Assembly: GCA_002720375.1 (NCBI GenBank)
Contig: PBIE01000014.1
Span: 22,102-65,340 of the forward strand
Direction of reading: 5' to 3'
DNA from: Crocinitomicaceae bacterium
GTDB taxonomy: Bacteria > Bacteroidota > Bacteroidia > Flavobacteriales_D > Sanyastnellaceae
Length of the DNA: 43,239 nt
Below the pieces are notes generated by a model. The model ran no database searches, had not been told where the DNA came from, and saw nothing but the letters and a program-made list of their open reading frames with translations. The stretch's first letter is position 1; every line of letters begins with the position of its first letter. The position numbers and the translations under genes were made by a program. This document shows, piece after piece, positions 33,669 through 43,196 of this stretch.

Positions 33669-36116
33669 ATGTGGTCTCGGCTCGCAACCTTCATCCTCAG
33701 GGGACGCCTCCCCATCCTGCTCGTCCTCGCGGCGATCACGGCCGGTATGGCCATGCGCATCGATGAGCTCGGGATTCGCTACAAATTTGGCGGGTTGCTT
33801 CCAGATGACGACCCGGCCTTGGTGGCATACAATGACTTTTTAGATGAGTTCGGCGAGGAAGGCAACGTCGTGGCATTGGGCATTCAAGATGGGCGGTTGG
33901 ACTCATTGGAGGTGTTCCAAGCTTGGTGGCATCTGGATTCGGTGTTGCGGTCCATTCGCGTTCCCGTTGACAGCCTTCGGCCCGATGGAACGCGATGGGA
34001 TACGCATGTGGTCGACAGCGTTTTTGGCTTTCGGACGGCGGTGGAACTGGTGAGGGTGGACGACCCAAAATCCTTTGCTGTTGAACCCGTGTTTCAGTCC
34101 CTACCCGAGACCCAGGTTGATCTGGACAGTGTGTTACTGCGCCTGCGGTCTCTCCCCTTTTACAAGGGATTCTTGCACACGGAGTCAGGGGCGACCATCC
34201 AGATGATTTATGTCAATGCGCCGCTCTTCAATTCGGAGAATCGAGGGCGCAGTGTGGAGTTGCTGGTAGAAGAGGTAGAGCGTTTTGAGGCGCAGACCGG
34301 CGTGGACGTGCACGTTTCGGGTTTGCCTTATATCCGAACAGAGGTCACGACCAAAATCAAACGGGAATTGGGTCTGTTCATCGCCCTCGCCGCGATGGTA
34401 ACAGCCCTCCTACTGTTGCTGTTTTTTCGCAATGTGGTGGTGATGACGGTGTGCATGATGGTGGTCGGCACTGGTGTGGTGTGGTCACTCGGTAGTATTG
34501 TGCTTTTCGGTTATCAATTGACCGCCCTCATGGGCCTCATTCCGCCGCTGATGATTGTGATTGGCGTGCCGAATTGCATTTACCTGCTCAACAAGTACCA
34601 CGCGGAATACAAGCGACATGGCAACAAGGGCTTGGCGTTGACCCGCATGGTGCGGAAGGTGGGCAATGCCACGTTCATGACGAACGCGACCACAGCGTTG
34701 GGTTTCGCGGCCTTTATGTTCACCACCAGTGATGTGCTCCAGCAGTTTGGGGTTATTGCGTCGGTCAACATCCTCGCGATGTTCTGCATTTCGCTGCTCA
34801 TTATCCCCGCGGTGTTCAGTTGGCTTCCACCACCGCGCAGCAGCCATGTTCGGCACCTCGATCGTCGCTGGGTTTCCCTTGTGGTGCAGCGGTTAGAAAG
34901 GGCGGTGAGCCACCACCGCAGGGCGGTGTACATCACGACGGTGGCGGTTCTGATTCTGGGGGGCTTTGGAATTTTGCAAATCAAGGTGACCGGCAATGTT
35001 GCCGGAGACCTTCCTCAAGAGGATGCTATTCTCACCGACCTGCACTGGTTTGAGGACAGGTTCGGCGGGGTGATGCCGTTTGAAGTCATGATTGAGACGG
35101 ACAAGCCGGGACAGGTGACCCAGCTGGCGTTTTTGAAAAAGGTGGAGCAGTTGCAACGCATTCTGGCGGAGGAGTCTCAGCTGTCAAGGTCCATGTCCAT
35201 TGTCGATGGACTGAAGTTGGCAAAGCAAGGATTTTTTAGGGGAAACCCTTCTCGCTACGCGTTGCCAACACGTCGGGAGCAGAGTTTTATGGGGCCATAC
35301 CTGAGCGGCACCAGTGGCACAGGGGTTGATGGGGGCGGCCGATTTGTGGATGAAGCGAAGACCATCACGCGGGTGACGGCCCAAGTCGCTGACATCGGAA
35401 CCAGAGAGATGGGGGAGCTTACCGAGCGGCTTCAGTCTCGAATCGACTCTATTTTCCCGCCAGAGAAGCACAACGTGACCCTGACCGGCACCAGCGTGGT
35501 CTTCGTGGAGGGAACCACGTATTTGGTCAAGAATCTTCTGATCTCCCTGGCACTCGCCGTGTTGGTAATCGCCACGGTGATGTCCATTTTGTTTCGAAGT
35601 GCGAGGATGGTGGCCATCAGCCTGCTCCCCAACCTCGTCCCGCTCATCTTCACGGCAGCCGCCATGGGGTATTTCGACATTGCGCTTAAGCCCAGTACGT
35701 TGTTGGTGTTCAGTATCGCCTTTGGAATTTCGGTGGACGATACCATCCACCTGCTGGCCAAATACCGTCAAGAGCTTGACCTTCACGGCTGGAACATGCG
35801 GGAGGCTGTGCTGCTTGCTGTGCGCGAGACAGGGGTCTCGATGATGTACACAAGCATCGTTCTGTTTTTCGGTTTCCTGATGTTCTTCGCTTCTGATTTT
35901 GAAGGAACCCGGGCGCTCGGCATCCTCGTTTCCACAACCTTGCTCGTCGCCATGCTGACGAACTTGGTTTTGTTGCCTTCAATGCTACTGGGTTTTGAGC
36001 GTTACATCACGGCGCAGACTTTCAAGGAGCCGCTTTTGGAGATCATCGATGAAGAGGATGATGTTGACATTGAGGAGCTCACCGTAGACGTGGGAAACCC
36101 CGGTACAAGGGGATAA
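33669..36116 (+). CDS. MMPL/RND-family membrane transporter
   Basis: The 815-residue product has the doubled RND layout: a first helix (LPILLVLAAITAGMAM), a periplasmic loop (about 30-230), five helices (about 235-395: LGLFIALAAMVTALLLLLFF, VVMTVCMMVVGTGVVWSLG, LIPPLMIVIGVPN), then the second helix-loop-helices half (about 425-790). The second half has FGISVDDTIHLLAKYR, where the acidic pair in helix 10 is likely used for proton coupling. It is shorter than AcrB and lacks an associated membrane-fusion protein and outer-membrane channel here, so it fits the MMPL/hopanoid-exporter-like group, perhaps moving lipids. The tail is very acidic (IIDEEDDVDIEELTVDV). ATG at 33669 was preferred to a GTG eight codons before. 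TTCCTTTG (33651-33658), one base off consensus, ends 10 bases before the ATG. Confidence 0.9.
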   Translation: MWSRLATFILRGRLPILLVLAAITAGMAMRIDELGIRYKFGGLLPDDDPALVAYNDFLDEFGEEGNVVALGIQDGRLDSLEVFQAWWHLDSVLRSIRVPVDSLRPDGTRWDTHVVDSVFGFRTAVELVRVDDPKSFAVEPVFQSLPETQVDLDSVLLRLRSLPFYKGFLHTESGATIQMIYVNAPLFNSENRGRSVELLVEEVERFEAQTGVDVHVSGLPYIRTEVTTKIKRELGLFIALAAMVTALLLLLFFRNVVVMTVCMMVVGTGVVWSLGSIVLFGYQLTALMGLIPPLMIVIGVPNCIYLLNKYHAEYKRHGNKGLALTRMVRKVGNATFMTNATTALGFAAFMFTTSDVLQQFGVIASVNILAMFCISLLIIPAVFSWLPPPRSSHVRHLDRRWVSLVVQRLERAVSHHRRAVYITTVAVLILGGFGILQIKVTGNVAGDLPQEDAILTDLHWFEDRFGGVMPFEVMIETDKPGQVTQLAFLKKVEQLQRILAEESQLSRSMSIVDGLKLAKQGFFRGNPSRYALPTRREQSFMGPYLSGTSGTGVDGGGRFVDEAKTITRVTAQVADIGTREMGELTERLQSRIDSIFPPEKHNVTLTGTSVVFVEGTTYLVKNLLISLALAVLVIATVMSILFRSARMVAISLLPNLVPLIFTAAAMGYFDIALKPSTLLVFSIAFGISVDDTIHLLAKYRQELDLHGWNMREAVLLAVRETGVSMMYTSIVLFFGFLMFFASDFEGTRALGILVSTTLLVAMLTNLVLLPSMLLGFERYITAQTFKEPLLEIIDEEDDVDIEELTVDVGNPGTRG

Positions 36117-36122
36117 TCAAAA

Positions 36123-36146
36123 GCGCGCTGACGAAAGTCATTGCGC
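36123..36146 (+). terminator. GAAA-tetraloop hairpin after the MMPL gene
   Basis: GCGC (36123-36126), then TGAC-GAAA-GTCA (36129-36140), then GCGC (36143-36146) fold into a ten-position stem with one wobble and one mismatch, capped by a stable C(GAAA)G loop. It lies 6 bases after the stop. No T run follows, so it would not act as a classical intrinsic terminator; it may stabilise the 3' end or work with Rho. Confidence 0.4.
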
Positions 36147-36216
36147 CTAGTGACCCTCGTCATTCGAATTGGTTGTGGAAAAGGGCTCATTGTGAGCAAC
36201 GCAGTTCCATTGGCCT

Positions 36217-37140
36217 ATGATTTCAATCCTTCCTTCCTCTTCAATCGCAATGGGCCGGCCCGTAAGGATTCCGGTCCCTCACAGCCTCCGCAAGGCCATT
36301 CCCTCAAGCGACCTTGCGGAGGCTGCATTGGCCAACGCTATTCAAGGTGTCGGCATCCCCTGTCTTGATTTGACTCGCCTCTCCCGTGTTTTGATGGGGT
36401 GTGAGGGCCACGCTGTTCTTGCCGCACCACGCTGCTGGACGGATGCTCAACTCCGCTGGGCATACGTTGTTTTGCTTCACCATCTCGGCGAAATCAATGG
36501 CCATTACGGCAAACTCTTTGACTTGCAGGAACGAGGTGTGGATGAAACGCCCCTTGGCTCACTTGTATCCGGGGCGAAAGCGAGGACAGCAATGCGCACC
36601 GACAGCAGTGATGCCCAATACAACCCGGACTTGGTGGCCTTTCTCTGTCTTCAACCTGGCACATCTGAAGGCCGTATGATGCTCGCCAATGCGCCGGCGA
36701 TGCTCGGGCGATTGCGTCAAACCCGGCCGGAATTGGAGCCGGTTGCCCGAATGGCTTGGCCCTGTCACATGGATGCGACAAACTTGGAAAGCGAAGAGAA
36801 GGCCACGACGAACAATGCGATTCCCATGTTCTCAGAGGATGCAAGCGGATTCGTTTTCAGATACACAAGGTCCAAGACAGAACGCGCCATGGTGAAACTG
36901 GGACAGCGGGTGCCAGCAGACCTGATGCGGCTGTTTGATTTTATCGATGCGGATATGGAGGCCCACGCCATTCGATTCGAGCTTTACCGCGGCGAAATGC
37001 TCTTCGTCAACAACCGCGAGACGGCTCACGGAAGAGAATCCATTGACTGTGGTCCGGGTATCGACCATCGGTGTCTTGTGCGCTCTTGGGTGGATGGATT
37101 TCTGGATTCCCACGCGCCAGCCTTGTCTCGGCGGGCTTGA
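36217..37140 (+). CDS. TauD/CAS-like 2-oxoglutarate dioxygenase homologue with altered iron site
   Basis: The 307-residue product matches the TauD/TfdA, clavaminate-synthase-like fold. The first ligand region reads [24 protein letters not shown] (125-148), where active enzymes have HxD/E in an xHTDxxxxxxxPDxxxLLC frame; here Arg127 replaces His and Asp129 remains. The distal part is intact: [14 protein letters not shown] (263-276) with His271, then [10 protein letters not shown] (283-292) with the 2-oxoglutarate Arg. One base change (cac to cgc) would explain Arg127. So the protein may bind iron unusually, or have lost oxygenase activity. ATG at 36250 is a second possible start. rmlA follows after 17 bases and the prenyl synthase overlaps rmlA, so it is likely the first gene of that unit. 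Substrate unknown; a small molecule or sugar-related role is guesswork. Confidence 0.75.
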   Translation: MISILPSSSIAMGRPVRIPVPHSLRKAIPSSDLAEAALANAIQGVGIPCLDLTRLSRVLMGCEGHAVLAAPRCWTDAQLRWAYVVLLHHLGEINGHYGKLFDLQERGVDETPLGSLVSGAKARTAMRTDSSDAQYNPDLVAFLCLQPGTSEGRMMLANAPAMLGRLRQTRPELEPVARMAWPCHMDATNLESEEKATTNNAIPMFSEDASGFVFRYTRSKTERAMVKLGQRVPADLMRLFDFIDADMEAHAIRFELYRGEMLFVNNRETAHGRESIDCGPGIDHRCLVRSWVDGFLDSHAPALSRRA

Positions 37141-37157
37141 ATCCGGAACTTGTCGGC

Positions 37158-38030
37158 ATGAAAGGCATTGTCCTCGCCGGCGGAAGCGGCACCCGGCTTT
37201 ATCCGATTACCAAGGCCATCAGCAAGCAGCTGATGCCCATCTATGACAAGCCGATGATTTACTACCCCTTATCCACGCTGATGATCAGTGGGATTCGGGA
37301 CATTTTGATCATTTCCACGCCGCACGACCTGCCCGGATTTCAGCGGCTACTGGGCGACGGCAGTCAATGGGGCTGTTCTTTTACCTATGTGGAGCAGAAG
37401 ATACCCGATGGGCTCGCACAGGCTTTCGTCCTCGGGGAGGAGTTCATCGGCGACGACAAGGTGGCCTTGGTTCTGGGAGACAACATCTTCTATGGGAGGG
37501 GGTTTGGCCGCATCCTTCGCGACAACACCGATATAGACGGCGCGGTCGTCTATGCCTACCACGTCAATGACCCCGAGCGCTATGGTGTGGTGGAATTTGA
37601 TGAGGAGGACAGGGTGCTGAGCATCGAGGAAAAGCCCGTTAACCCCAAGTCCAATTTTGCTGTCCCAGGATTGTATTACTACGACAATCGGGTGGTGGAG
37701 ATTGCCAAGAACTTGGAGCCCAGCTTACGTGGAGAATACGAGATAACCGATGTCAACAAGGCCTATCTGGAGATGGGGGAGCTGTTCGTTTCCAAGCTTC
37801 ACCGAGGTACGGCTTGGTTGGACACCGGAACCTTCAGGTCTCTCACTCAAGCCAGTCAATATGTTCAGGTCATCGAAGAGCGCCAGGGCAGGAAGATTGC
37901 CTGCCTAGAGGAAATTGCTTGGCGCATGGGCTTTATTGATACGGATCAGGCCCGGAGACTGGCCGATAAACTGGTCAAAAGTGGTTACGGCCAATACATC
38001 CACCAGCAGATTGATCGCGGGCTCTCATGA
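37158..38030 (+). CDS. rmlA: Glucose-1-phosphate thymidylyltransferase
   Basis: RmlA makes dTDP-glucose from glucose 1-phosphate and dTTP, the entry to dTDP-L-rhamnose and other deoxysugars. The 290-residue product has the nucleotide motif [69 protein letters not shown] and [11 protein letters not shown]. Typical RmlA length. The ATG at 37158 starts at MKGIVLAGG; in-frame upstream sequence overlaps the dioxygenase gene. rmlB, rmlC and rmlD are absent from the window. The stop overlaps the next start by four bases (ATGA), so the prenyl synthase is coupled to it. Confidence 0.96.
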   Translation: MKGIVLAGGSGTRLYPITKAISKQLMPIYDKPMIYYPLSTLMISGIRDILIISTPHDLPGFQRLLGDGSQWGCSFTYVEQKIPDGLAQAFVLGEEFIGDDKVALVLGDNIFYGRGFGRILRDNTDIDGAVVYAYHVNDPERYGVVEFDEEDRVLSIEEKPVNPKSNFAVPGLYYYDNRVVEIAKNLEPSLRGEYEITDVNKAYLEMGELFVSKLHRGTAWLDTGTFRSLTQASQYVQVIEERQGRKIACLEEIAWRMGFIDTDQARRLADKLVKSGYGQYIHQQIDRGLS

Positions 38031-39040
38031 CGACGCAGACCTTTGATGCACGGGCCGCGATGGAGGAATACCGCGCGGCATTCGAGTCGGGTTCTGAGGA
38101 CTTCTTTACCCGCTATCCAGATTCAGAGCTTTACGCGCCGGTTCGTTACCTAATGGGCCTTGGTGGAAAGCGATTGCGCCCGGTGCTGGTCATGGCGGCT
38201 TGTGAGGCATGCGGCGGCTCGAAAGATGAAGCTCTGCCCGCGGCGCTTGCGGTGGAGCTCTTCCACAATTTCACCTTGATGCACGACGACATCATGGATG
38301 AAGCCCCCTTGCGCAGAGGCCACGCTACCGTGCACGAGAAGTGGGGAGACAATCTGGCCATCTTATCTGGCGACGCCTTGCACGTCATGGCCTGTGAGGC
38401 CCTGCTTGATGCGCCGGAAGGCGCTCTTCCATCGCTCTTGCGCATGTACCACCGCACTGCCCTCGAGGTGTGCGAGGGACAGGAGCAGGATATGGCCTTC
38501 GAGACCCGCGATGAGGTCGCGCTGGAGGAGTACATGGAGATGATTCGGCTGAAGACCTCCGTACTGCTTGCAGCCGCCCTCTTCATGGGCGGGGCTTCAG
38601 CTGGTGCAGACACCGTTACCAGAGAGGCGTTGTATGCGTTTGGACTCCACGTTGGACTCGCTTTTCAACTTCAAGACGACTATCTCGACGCCTTTGGCAA
38701 CCCTGAAAACTTCGGTAAGCAGGTTGGCGGCGACATCCTCTCCGACAAAAAGACCTTTTTGCTGATTCGCGCCCTCGAAAAGGCAGGAGAAGCGGATTTG
38801 GAGTCGCTTCGGGCTGAGCTCGGCGCGAAACGCAAAGGCAAGGTGGAACGTGTGCTTGACATTTACCGCCGGTTGGGTGTTGATACGGAGCTGCGGAAGG
38901 CCATGGCCGATGAGGTTGCCTTGGCAGAGGAAGCCCTAATTCGAATGAAGGCCTCCCGTCCTGATGCCCTTGATGGATCGGAGGCCGCACTGGCCCTGCT
39001 CCAAGGCATCGCGGAGATGGTCACAGCCCGCTTGAATTGA
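38027..39040 (+). CDS. Trans-polyprenyl diphosphate synthase (FPP/GGPP type)
   Basis: The 337-residue product builds a linear prenyl diphosphate by head-to-tail addition of isopentenyl units. It has [11 protein letters not shown] (46-56), the first Asp-rich motif DDIMD (87-91), [13 protein letters not shown], and the second motif DDYLD (217-221) in [15 protein letters not shown], followed by [17 protein letters not shown]. An aromatic residue (Phe82) five places before the first Asp-rich motif and no two-residue insertion in it point to a short product (C15-C20), but chain length cannot be fixed from sequence. It would supply uppS, quinones or carotenoids. Start codon ATG overlaps the rmlA stop. 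After it, 88 bases hold the sucA promoter. Confidence 0.92.
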   Translation: MTTQTFDARAAMEEYRAAFESGSEDFFTRYPDSELYAPVRYLMGLGGKRLRPVLVMAACEACGGSKDEALPAALAVELFHNFTLMHDDIMDEAPLRRGHATVHEKWGDNLAILSGDALHVMACEALLDAPEGALPSLLRMYHRTALEVCEGQEQDMAFETRDEVALEEYMEMIRLKTSVLLAAALFMGGASAGADTVTREALYAFGLHVGLAFQLQDDYLDAFGNPENFGKQVGGDILSDKKTFLLIRALEKAGEADLESLRAELGAKRKGKVERVLDIYRRLGVDTELRKAMADEVALAEEALIRMKASRPDALDGSEAALALLQGIAEMVTARLN

Positions 39041-39101
39041 CCTGTTTGTCACTTCGTGTGCAACCTTTGATTTTCTCCGTGTGCAGGGCCTATGACGTCT
39101 G

Positions 39102-39109
39102 TACCTTTG
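39102..39109 (+). promoter_or_regulatory. -10 element of the sucA-sucB promoter
   Basis: TACCTTTG matches TAnnTTTG at all fixed positions. Transcription would start near 39115, giving a leader of about 14 bases before the ATG at 39129. A GTG (39079-39081) rather than TTG lies near the -33 position. A second, one-mismatch site AACCTTTG (39062-39069) lies 40 bases upstream. The TTG codon at 39111 would be upstream of the start point, so it is not the translation start. Confidence 0.5.
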
Positions 39110-39128
39110 TTTGTCGCAGAGCGATTCA

Positions 39129-41885
39129 ATGGACCTCCATTCCCATCTGAGCAACGCCGATCCGGCCGCAATTGAGGCCCTCTACCGGCAGTTTCTTGCC
39201 GACCCCAATTCGGTCGACCCGACGTGGCGGCACTTCTTTCTTGGTTTTGATTTCGCCCAACGGGTCTACGGTGAAGATGCCTTGGAATCTGGCAGCACAT
39301 CTGGGTCCGCCCATGGCGGTGCGGTGGCACCGAAAGAGTTTCGGGTGATCAACCTGATTCACGCATACCGGACCCGCGGCCATCTGTTCACCAAGACCAA
39401 CCCGGTTCGAGCCCGTCGCGACTACAGCCCCGATCTTAGCATCACTCATTTCGGGTTGGATGAGGCAGACCTCGATTCCGTTTTCGAGGCGGGAAGCGAA
39501 GTCGGAATTGGCGCAGCGTCTCTTCGCGACATCATCGCCCATCTCCAGGAGACCTATTGCCACAGCATTGGCATCGAGTACATGTATATCCGCGAGCCGG
39601 AAAGATGGGAGTGGTTCAAGGACCACATTGAGCTGGCCAACCGGCCCGTGCTCAGTGAGGCGGAAAAGAAGCAGATTTTTAAGAAGCTCAACCAAGCCAC
39701 CGTCTTCGAGGAGTTCCTTCAGAAGAAGTTCGTCGGTCAAAAGCGGTTCAGTGTAGAAGGGGGTGAAAGCCTGCTGCCAGCCCTCGATGCCATTGTCGAG
39801 CGGGGTAGCGAATTGGGTGCTGTGGAGTTCATTATTGGCATGGCCCACCGAGGTCGACTTAACACCCTGGCTCACATCCTCAACAAGCCTTACACGGACA
39901 TCTTCGAGGAGTTTGCAGGCAAGGCATACGATCACGGCGAGGACTTTGACGGCGATGTCAAGTACCACATGGGATACAGCACGGATTTCGAGGCCGACAC
40001 CGGGGTTCCCATTCACATTACGCTGGCGCCAAATCCCTCCCACTTAGAGGCAGTCGATCCTGTGGTGGAGGGCATGGCCCGCGCCCGAATTGACCGGGAG
40101 TACAAGGACGAAAAAGCCGTGGTGCCGATTTTGGTGCACGGCGACGCGGCATTAGCCGGACAAGGGGTGGTGTACGAGGTCGTCCAAATGGCCCAACTCG
40201 ATGGCTATCGCACCGGTGGCACAATCCATTTGGTGGTCAACAATCAAGTCGGCTTCACGACCAATTACCTCGACGCTCGCTCCAGCATATACTGCACAGA
40301 TGTCGCAAAGGCCACGCACTGCCCTGTATTCCATGTCAACGCGGACGACGCCGAGGCAGTGGTCACGGCTGTGCGCATCGCCCTAGAATACCGACAGCGA
40401 TGGCACCGGGATGTGTTCATTGATTTGCTTGGTTTCCGGAAGTATGGTCACAACGAAGGTGACGAGCCTAAGTTCACGCAACCCAAGCTTTACAAAGCCA
40501 TCCAGCAGCACCCGAATGCGAGGGAGTTGTACCTGCAGCAACTTGAGTCTGAAGGCTTGATGAACCGGACCGATGCAGAAGCCATGCGCGCTGTGGTGGA
40601 GGCCAAGCTGGACAAGGCTATGGAGGCAGCAAAAGCCTCGGAAAAAATTCACGTCACCAACTTTTTGGATGGCCTTTGGCAGGATTACCGGGTCAAGCAG
40701 CCCGGTGATGACGCCATGGAGGTGTGGACTGGGTTTGACCGGGATCGTCTTGGGCGCATCGCAGATACCCTGTGCAGCTTGCCTGAAGACAAGAAGTACT
40801 TCCGAAAGGTGATGAAGCTCTTTAAAGACCGTCAAGCCATGGTCCAAGGGGACCGTTTGGATTGGGGTCTGGGTGAATTGCTCGCCTACGGCACCCTGCT
40901 CGTGGAGGGTCATCCCGTACGGGTCAGTGGCCAAGACGTTGAGCGCGGCACCTTCAGCCACCGCCATGCCATCGTGAAGACAGAGGACACCGAGGAGGAA
41001 CGTATTCCACTGAATCACCTCGAGGAGGGACAGGAGACGTTGACCATCTACAATTCCCACCTGAGCGAGTACGGTGTGATGGGCTTTGACTTTGGGTATG
41101 CATATGGCACACCAGAGGGGCTGACCATCTGGGAGGCCCAATTCGGCGACTTCAACAATGGAGCTCAGATCATCATTGACCAGTTTCTCTCCGCTGGTGA
41201 AGACAAGTGGAATGCCCCCAACGGCCTTACTCTATTCTTGCCCCACGGCTACGAGGGCATGGGAAGCGAGCATTCCAGCGGCCGCATGGAGCGTTACCTG
41301 CAACTTTGTGCCGGAGACAACATGCAGGTCGCAAATCCGACCACCCCGGCCAACCATTTCCACCTTTTGCGCCGCCAAGTGCTGCGCCCATTCCGCAAGC
41401 CGCTTGTGGTTTTCACGCCAAAGAAGCTCCTCCGTTATCCCGATGCGATCAGCACCATGGCTGAGCTCGCTGAGGGCAAGTTTCAGGCGGTCATCGACGA
41501 TCCTCAGCGGGCAGGCAGCTCGGCGGAAAGTGTGAAGAATGTGGTATTGTGTTCTGGCAAGTTCTATTACGATTTGCTGGAGGAAAGAAAAAGACGTGTT
41601 CAGGCAGGGGAGATGGATTCTCTGGCCCTGGTGCGCCTTGAACAACTCTACCCTTTCCCCAACGCCGAGCTCGGGGCAGTCCTCGATCGTTACGAAGGGG
41701 CCACACTTTGCTGGGCACAGGAGGAGCCATCTAACATGGGGGCTTATGCCCACTTGCACCGCTTTGGACCGGGTGTCAAGCAGTTTTTCGCTCGTCCGGA
41801 ATCCGCCAGCCCAGCTGCCGGAAGCCCTGTGGTTCACGCCGAAAGGCACAACGCCGTCATTAATTCCGTTTTTGGTCTAGGTTGA
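39129..41885 (+). CDS. sucA: 2-oxoglutarate dehydrogenase E1 component
   Basis: E1o decarboxylates 2-oxoglutarate with thiamine diphosphate and passes the succinyl group to the lipoyl arm of E2 (SucB) in the TCA cycle. The 918-residue product starts with the E2-binding segment DPAAIEALYRQFLADPNSVDPTWRHFF. It then has RGHLFTKTNPV, FSVEGGESLLPALDAIVERG, GMAHRGRLNTLAHI, the TPP motif VHGDAALAGQGVVYEV...VVNNQVGFTT, GFRKYGHNEGDEPKFTQP, and the C-terminal domain GQDVERGTFSHRHA, EYGVMGFDFGYA. Length is normal. sucB follows after 45 bases and lpdA is elsewhere. The ATG at 39129 fits the promoter; a TTG at 39111 is less likely. Confidence 0.97.
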   Translation: MDLHSHLSNADPAAIEALYRQFLADPNSVDPTWRHFFLGFDFAQRVYGEDALESGSTSGSAHGGAVAPKEFRVINLIHAYRTRGHLFTKTNPVRARRDYSPDLSITHFGLDEADLDSVFEAGSEVGIGAASLRDIIAHLQETYCHSIGIEYMYIREPERWEWFKDHIELANRPVLSEAEKKQIFKKLNQATVFEEFLQKKFVGQKRFSVEGGESLLPALDAIVERGSELGAVEFIIGMAHRGRLNTLAHILNKPYTDIFEEFAGKAYDHGEDFDGDVKYHMGYSTDFEADTGVPIHITLAPNPSHLEAVDPVVEGMARARIDREYKDEKAVVPILVHGDAALAGQGVVYEVVQMAQLDGYRTGGTIHLVVNNQVGFTTNYLDARSSIYCTDVAKATHCPVFHVNADDAEAVVTAVRIALEYRQRWHRDVFIDLLGFRKYGHNEGDEPKFTQPKLYKAIQQHPNARELYLQQLESEGLMNRTDAEAMRAVVEAKLDKAMEAAKASEKIHVTNFLDGLWQDYRVKQPGDDAMEVWTGFDRDRLGRIADTLCSLPEDKKYFRKVMKLFKDRQAMVQGDRLDWGLGELLAYGTLLVEGHPVRVSGQDVERGTFSHRHAIVKTEDTEEERIPLNHLEEGQETLTIYNSHLSEYGVMGFDFGYAYGTPEGLTIWEAQFGDFNNGAQIIIDQFLSAGEDKWNAPNGLTLFLPHGYEGMGSEHSSGRMERYLQLCAGDNMQVANPTTPANHFHLLRRQVLRPFRKPLVVFTPKKLLRYPDAISTMAELAEGKFQAVIDDPQRAGSSAESVKNVVLCSGKFYYDLLEERKRRVQAGEMDSLALVRLEQLYPFPNAELGAVLDRYEGATLCWAQEEPSNMGAYAHLHRFGPGVKQFFARPESASPAAGSPVVHAERHNAVINSVFGLG

Positions 41886-41930
41886 CGACCTTGACACCTC
41901 ACCGATTCACAACCCCGATTTACATATACC

Positions 41931-43196
41931 ATGCCCATCCTTGAAATGAAGGTCCCCAGTCCAGGGGAGTCCATCTCGGAAGTGGAAATCGCCGCTTGGC
42001 TTGTGTCCGACGGTGACTACGTCTTCAAGGACCAGACCATTGCCGAGGTCGACAGCGACAAAGCCACGCTGGAGTTGCCGGCTGAAATGGCCGGGGTCAT
42101 TACGCTCAAGGCAGAAGAGGGGGATGTTGTGGCTGTTGGTGCTGTGGTGTGCCTCATTGATACGGATTCAGAGGCGCCAGCTGATGCGGCACCTCCTGCT
42201 GCCGTTCCTGCCGCCACGCCTGCTGCTGCCAAGCCAGCACCGGCACCAGCTCCAGTAGAGGCCCCCTCCTCCGCTCCAGTAGAGGCCAGTCACGCGACTG
42301 GTCACCCGTCGCCTGCAGCGCGGAAACTGATGGACGAGAATGGCCTTCAGGTAGGTCAGGTTGCTGGAACCGGCCCTGGGGGACGGGTATTAAAGCAGGA
42401 CGTGATAAGGGCAATGGCCGCGGGTATCCCGCAGCCACAATTGCCGGGCTCCGGTTGGTCTGGGTCCCGAGAGGTGCGCCGCGAGAAGATGAGCATGCTT
42501 CGCCGGAAAGTGGCCGAGCGGCTGGTTGGTGTCAAGAACGAGACGGCCATGCTGACCACTTTCAACGAGGTCGACATGAAGCCAATCATGGACCTTCGCA
42601 AGCGGTACAAGGACAAGTTCAAGGAACAGCATGGAGTCGGACTTGGCTTCATGGGCTTCTTCACCAAGGCAGTTACCTCGGCATTGGAGCTGTATCCAGC
42701 GGTCAATGCGATGATGGACGGCAAGGAAATGGTGATGCACGACTACGCCGATATCGGTATCGCCGTGAGCTCCCCGAAGGGACTGATGGTCCCTGTTGTG
42801 CGCAACGCCGAGTCCATGAGCTTAGATCAGATTGAGGGAGAAATCAAGCGCCTCGCCATTCGGGCGCGAGATGGCCAGATCACCGTTGATGAGATGACGG
42901 GGGGCACGTTCACCATTACCAATGGTGGCGTCTTCGGATCGATGTTGTCTACTCCCATCATCAACCCGCCTCAAAGTGCCATCCTCGGAATGCACAACAT
43001 TGTTGAACGCCCAGTGGCAATCAATGGCAAGGTTGAGGTTCGACCGATTATGTATGTCGCCCTTAGCTATGACCACCGCATCATTGATGGAAAGGAGAGT
43101 GTGAGTTTCCTCGTGGCGGTCAAGGAGATGCTTGAGAATCCTGAGCGCATGCTGTTCGGCTCTAAGGATCCGATGGAAGTCCTCCTCGGGTTGTAA
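41931..43196 (+). CDS. sucB: 2-oxoglutarate dehydrogenase E2, dihydrolipoyl succinyltransferase
   Basis: The E2 core protein moves the succinyl group from E1 to CoA. The 421 residues hold one lipoyl domain (about 1-78) with lipoyl-Lys44 in [10 protein letters not shown], a flexible Ala/Pro linker (about 80-125), the E1/E3-binding domain ([16 protein letters not shown]...[11 protein letters not shown], about 128-162), and the catalytic domain (about 185-421) with [42 protein letters not shown] and the active-site [11 protein letters not shown] single lipoyl domain is normal for SucB. E3 is probably lpdA at 32173. The gene is complete, 43 bases before the window end, which hold nothing recognisable. 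Confidence 0.97.
   Translation: MPILEMKVPSPGESISEVEIAAWLVSDGDYVFKDQTIAEVDSDKATLELPAEMAGVITLKAEEGDVVAVGAVVCLIDTDSEAPADAAPPAAVPAATPAAAKPAPAPAPVEAPSSAPVEASHATGHPSPAARKLMDENGLQVGQVAGTGPGGRVLKQDVIRAMAAGIPQPQLPGSGWSGSREVRREKMSMLRRKVAERLVGVKNETAMLTTFNEVDMKPIMDLRKRYKDKFKEQHGVGLGFMGFFTKAVTSALELYPAVNAMMDGKEMVMHDYADIGIAVSSPKGLMVPVVRNAESMSLDQIEGEIKRLAIRARDGQITVDEMTGGTFTITNGGVFGSMLSTPIINPPQSAILGMHNIVERPVAINGKVEVRPIMYVALSYDHRIIDGKESVSFLVAVKEMLENPERMLFGSKDPMEVLLGL

Noticed and set aside
39126-40043. 305-residue minus-strand frame opposite sucA, and 252-residue frame at 40383-41141
   Set aside because: Both mirror a highly conserved E1 gene and show no family match or signal of their own.
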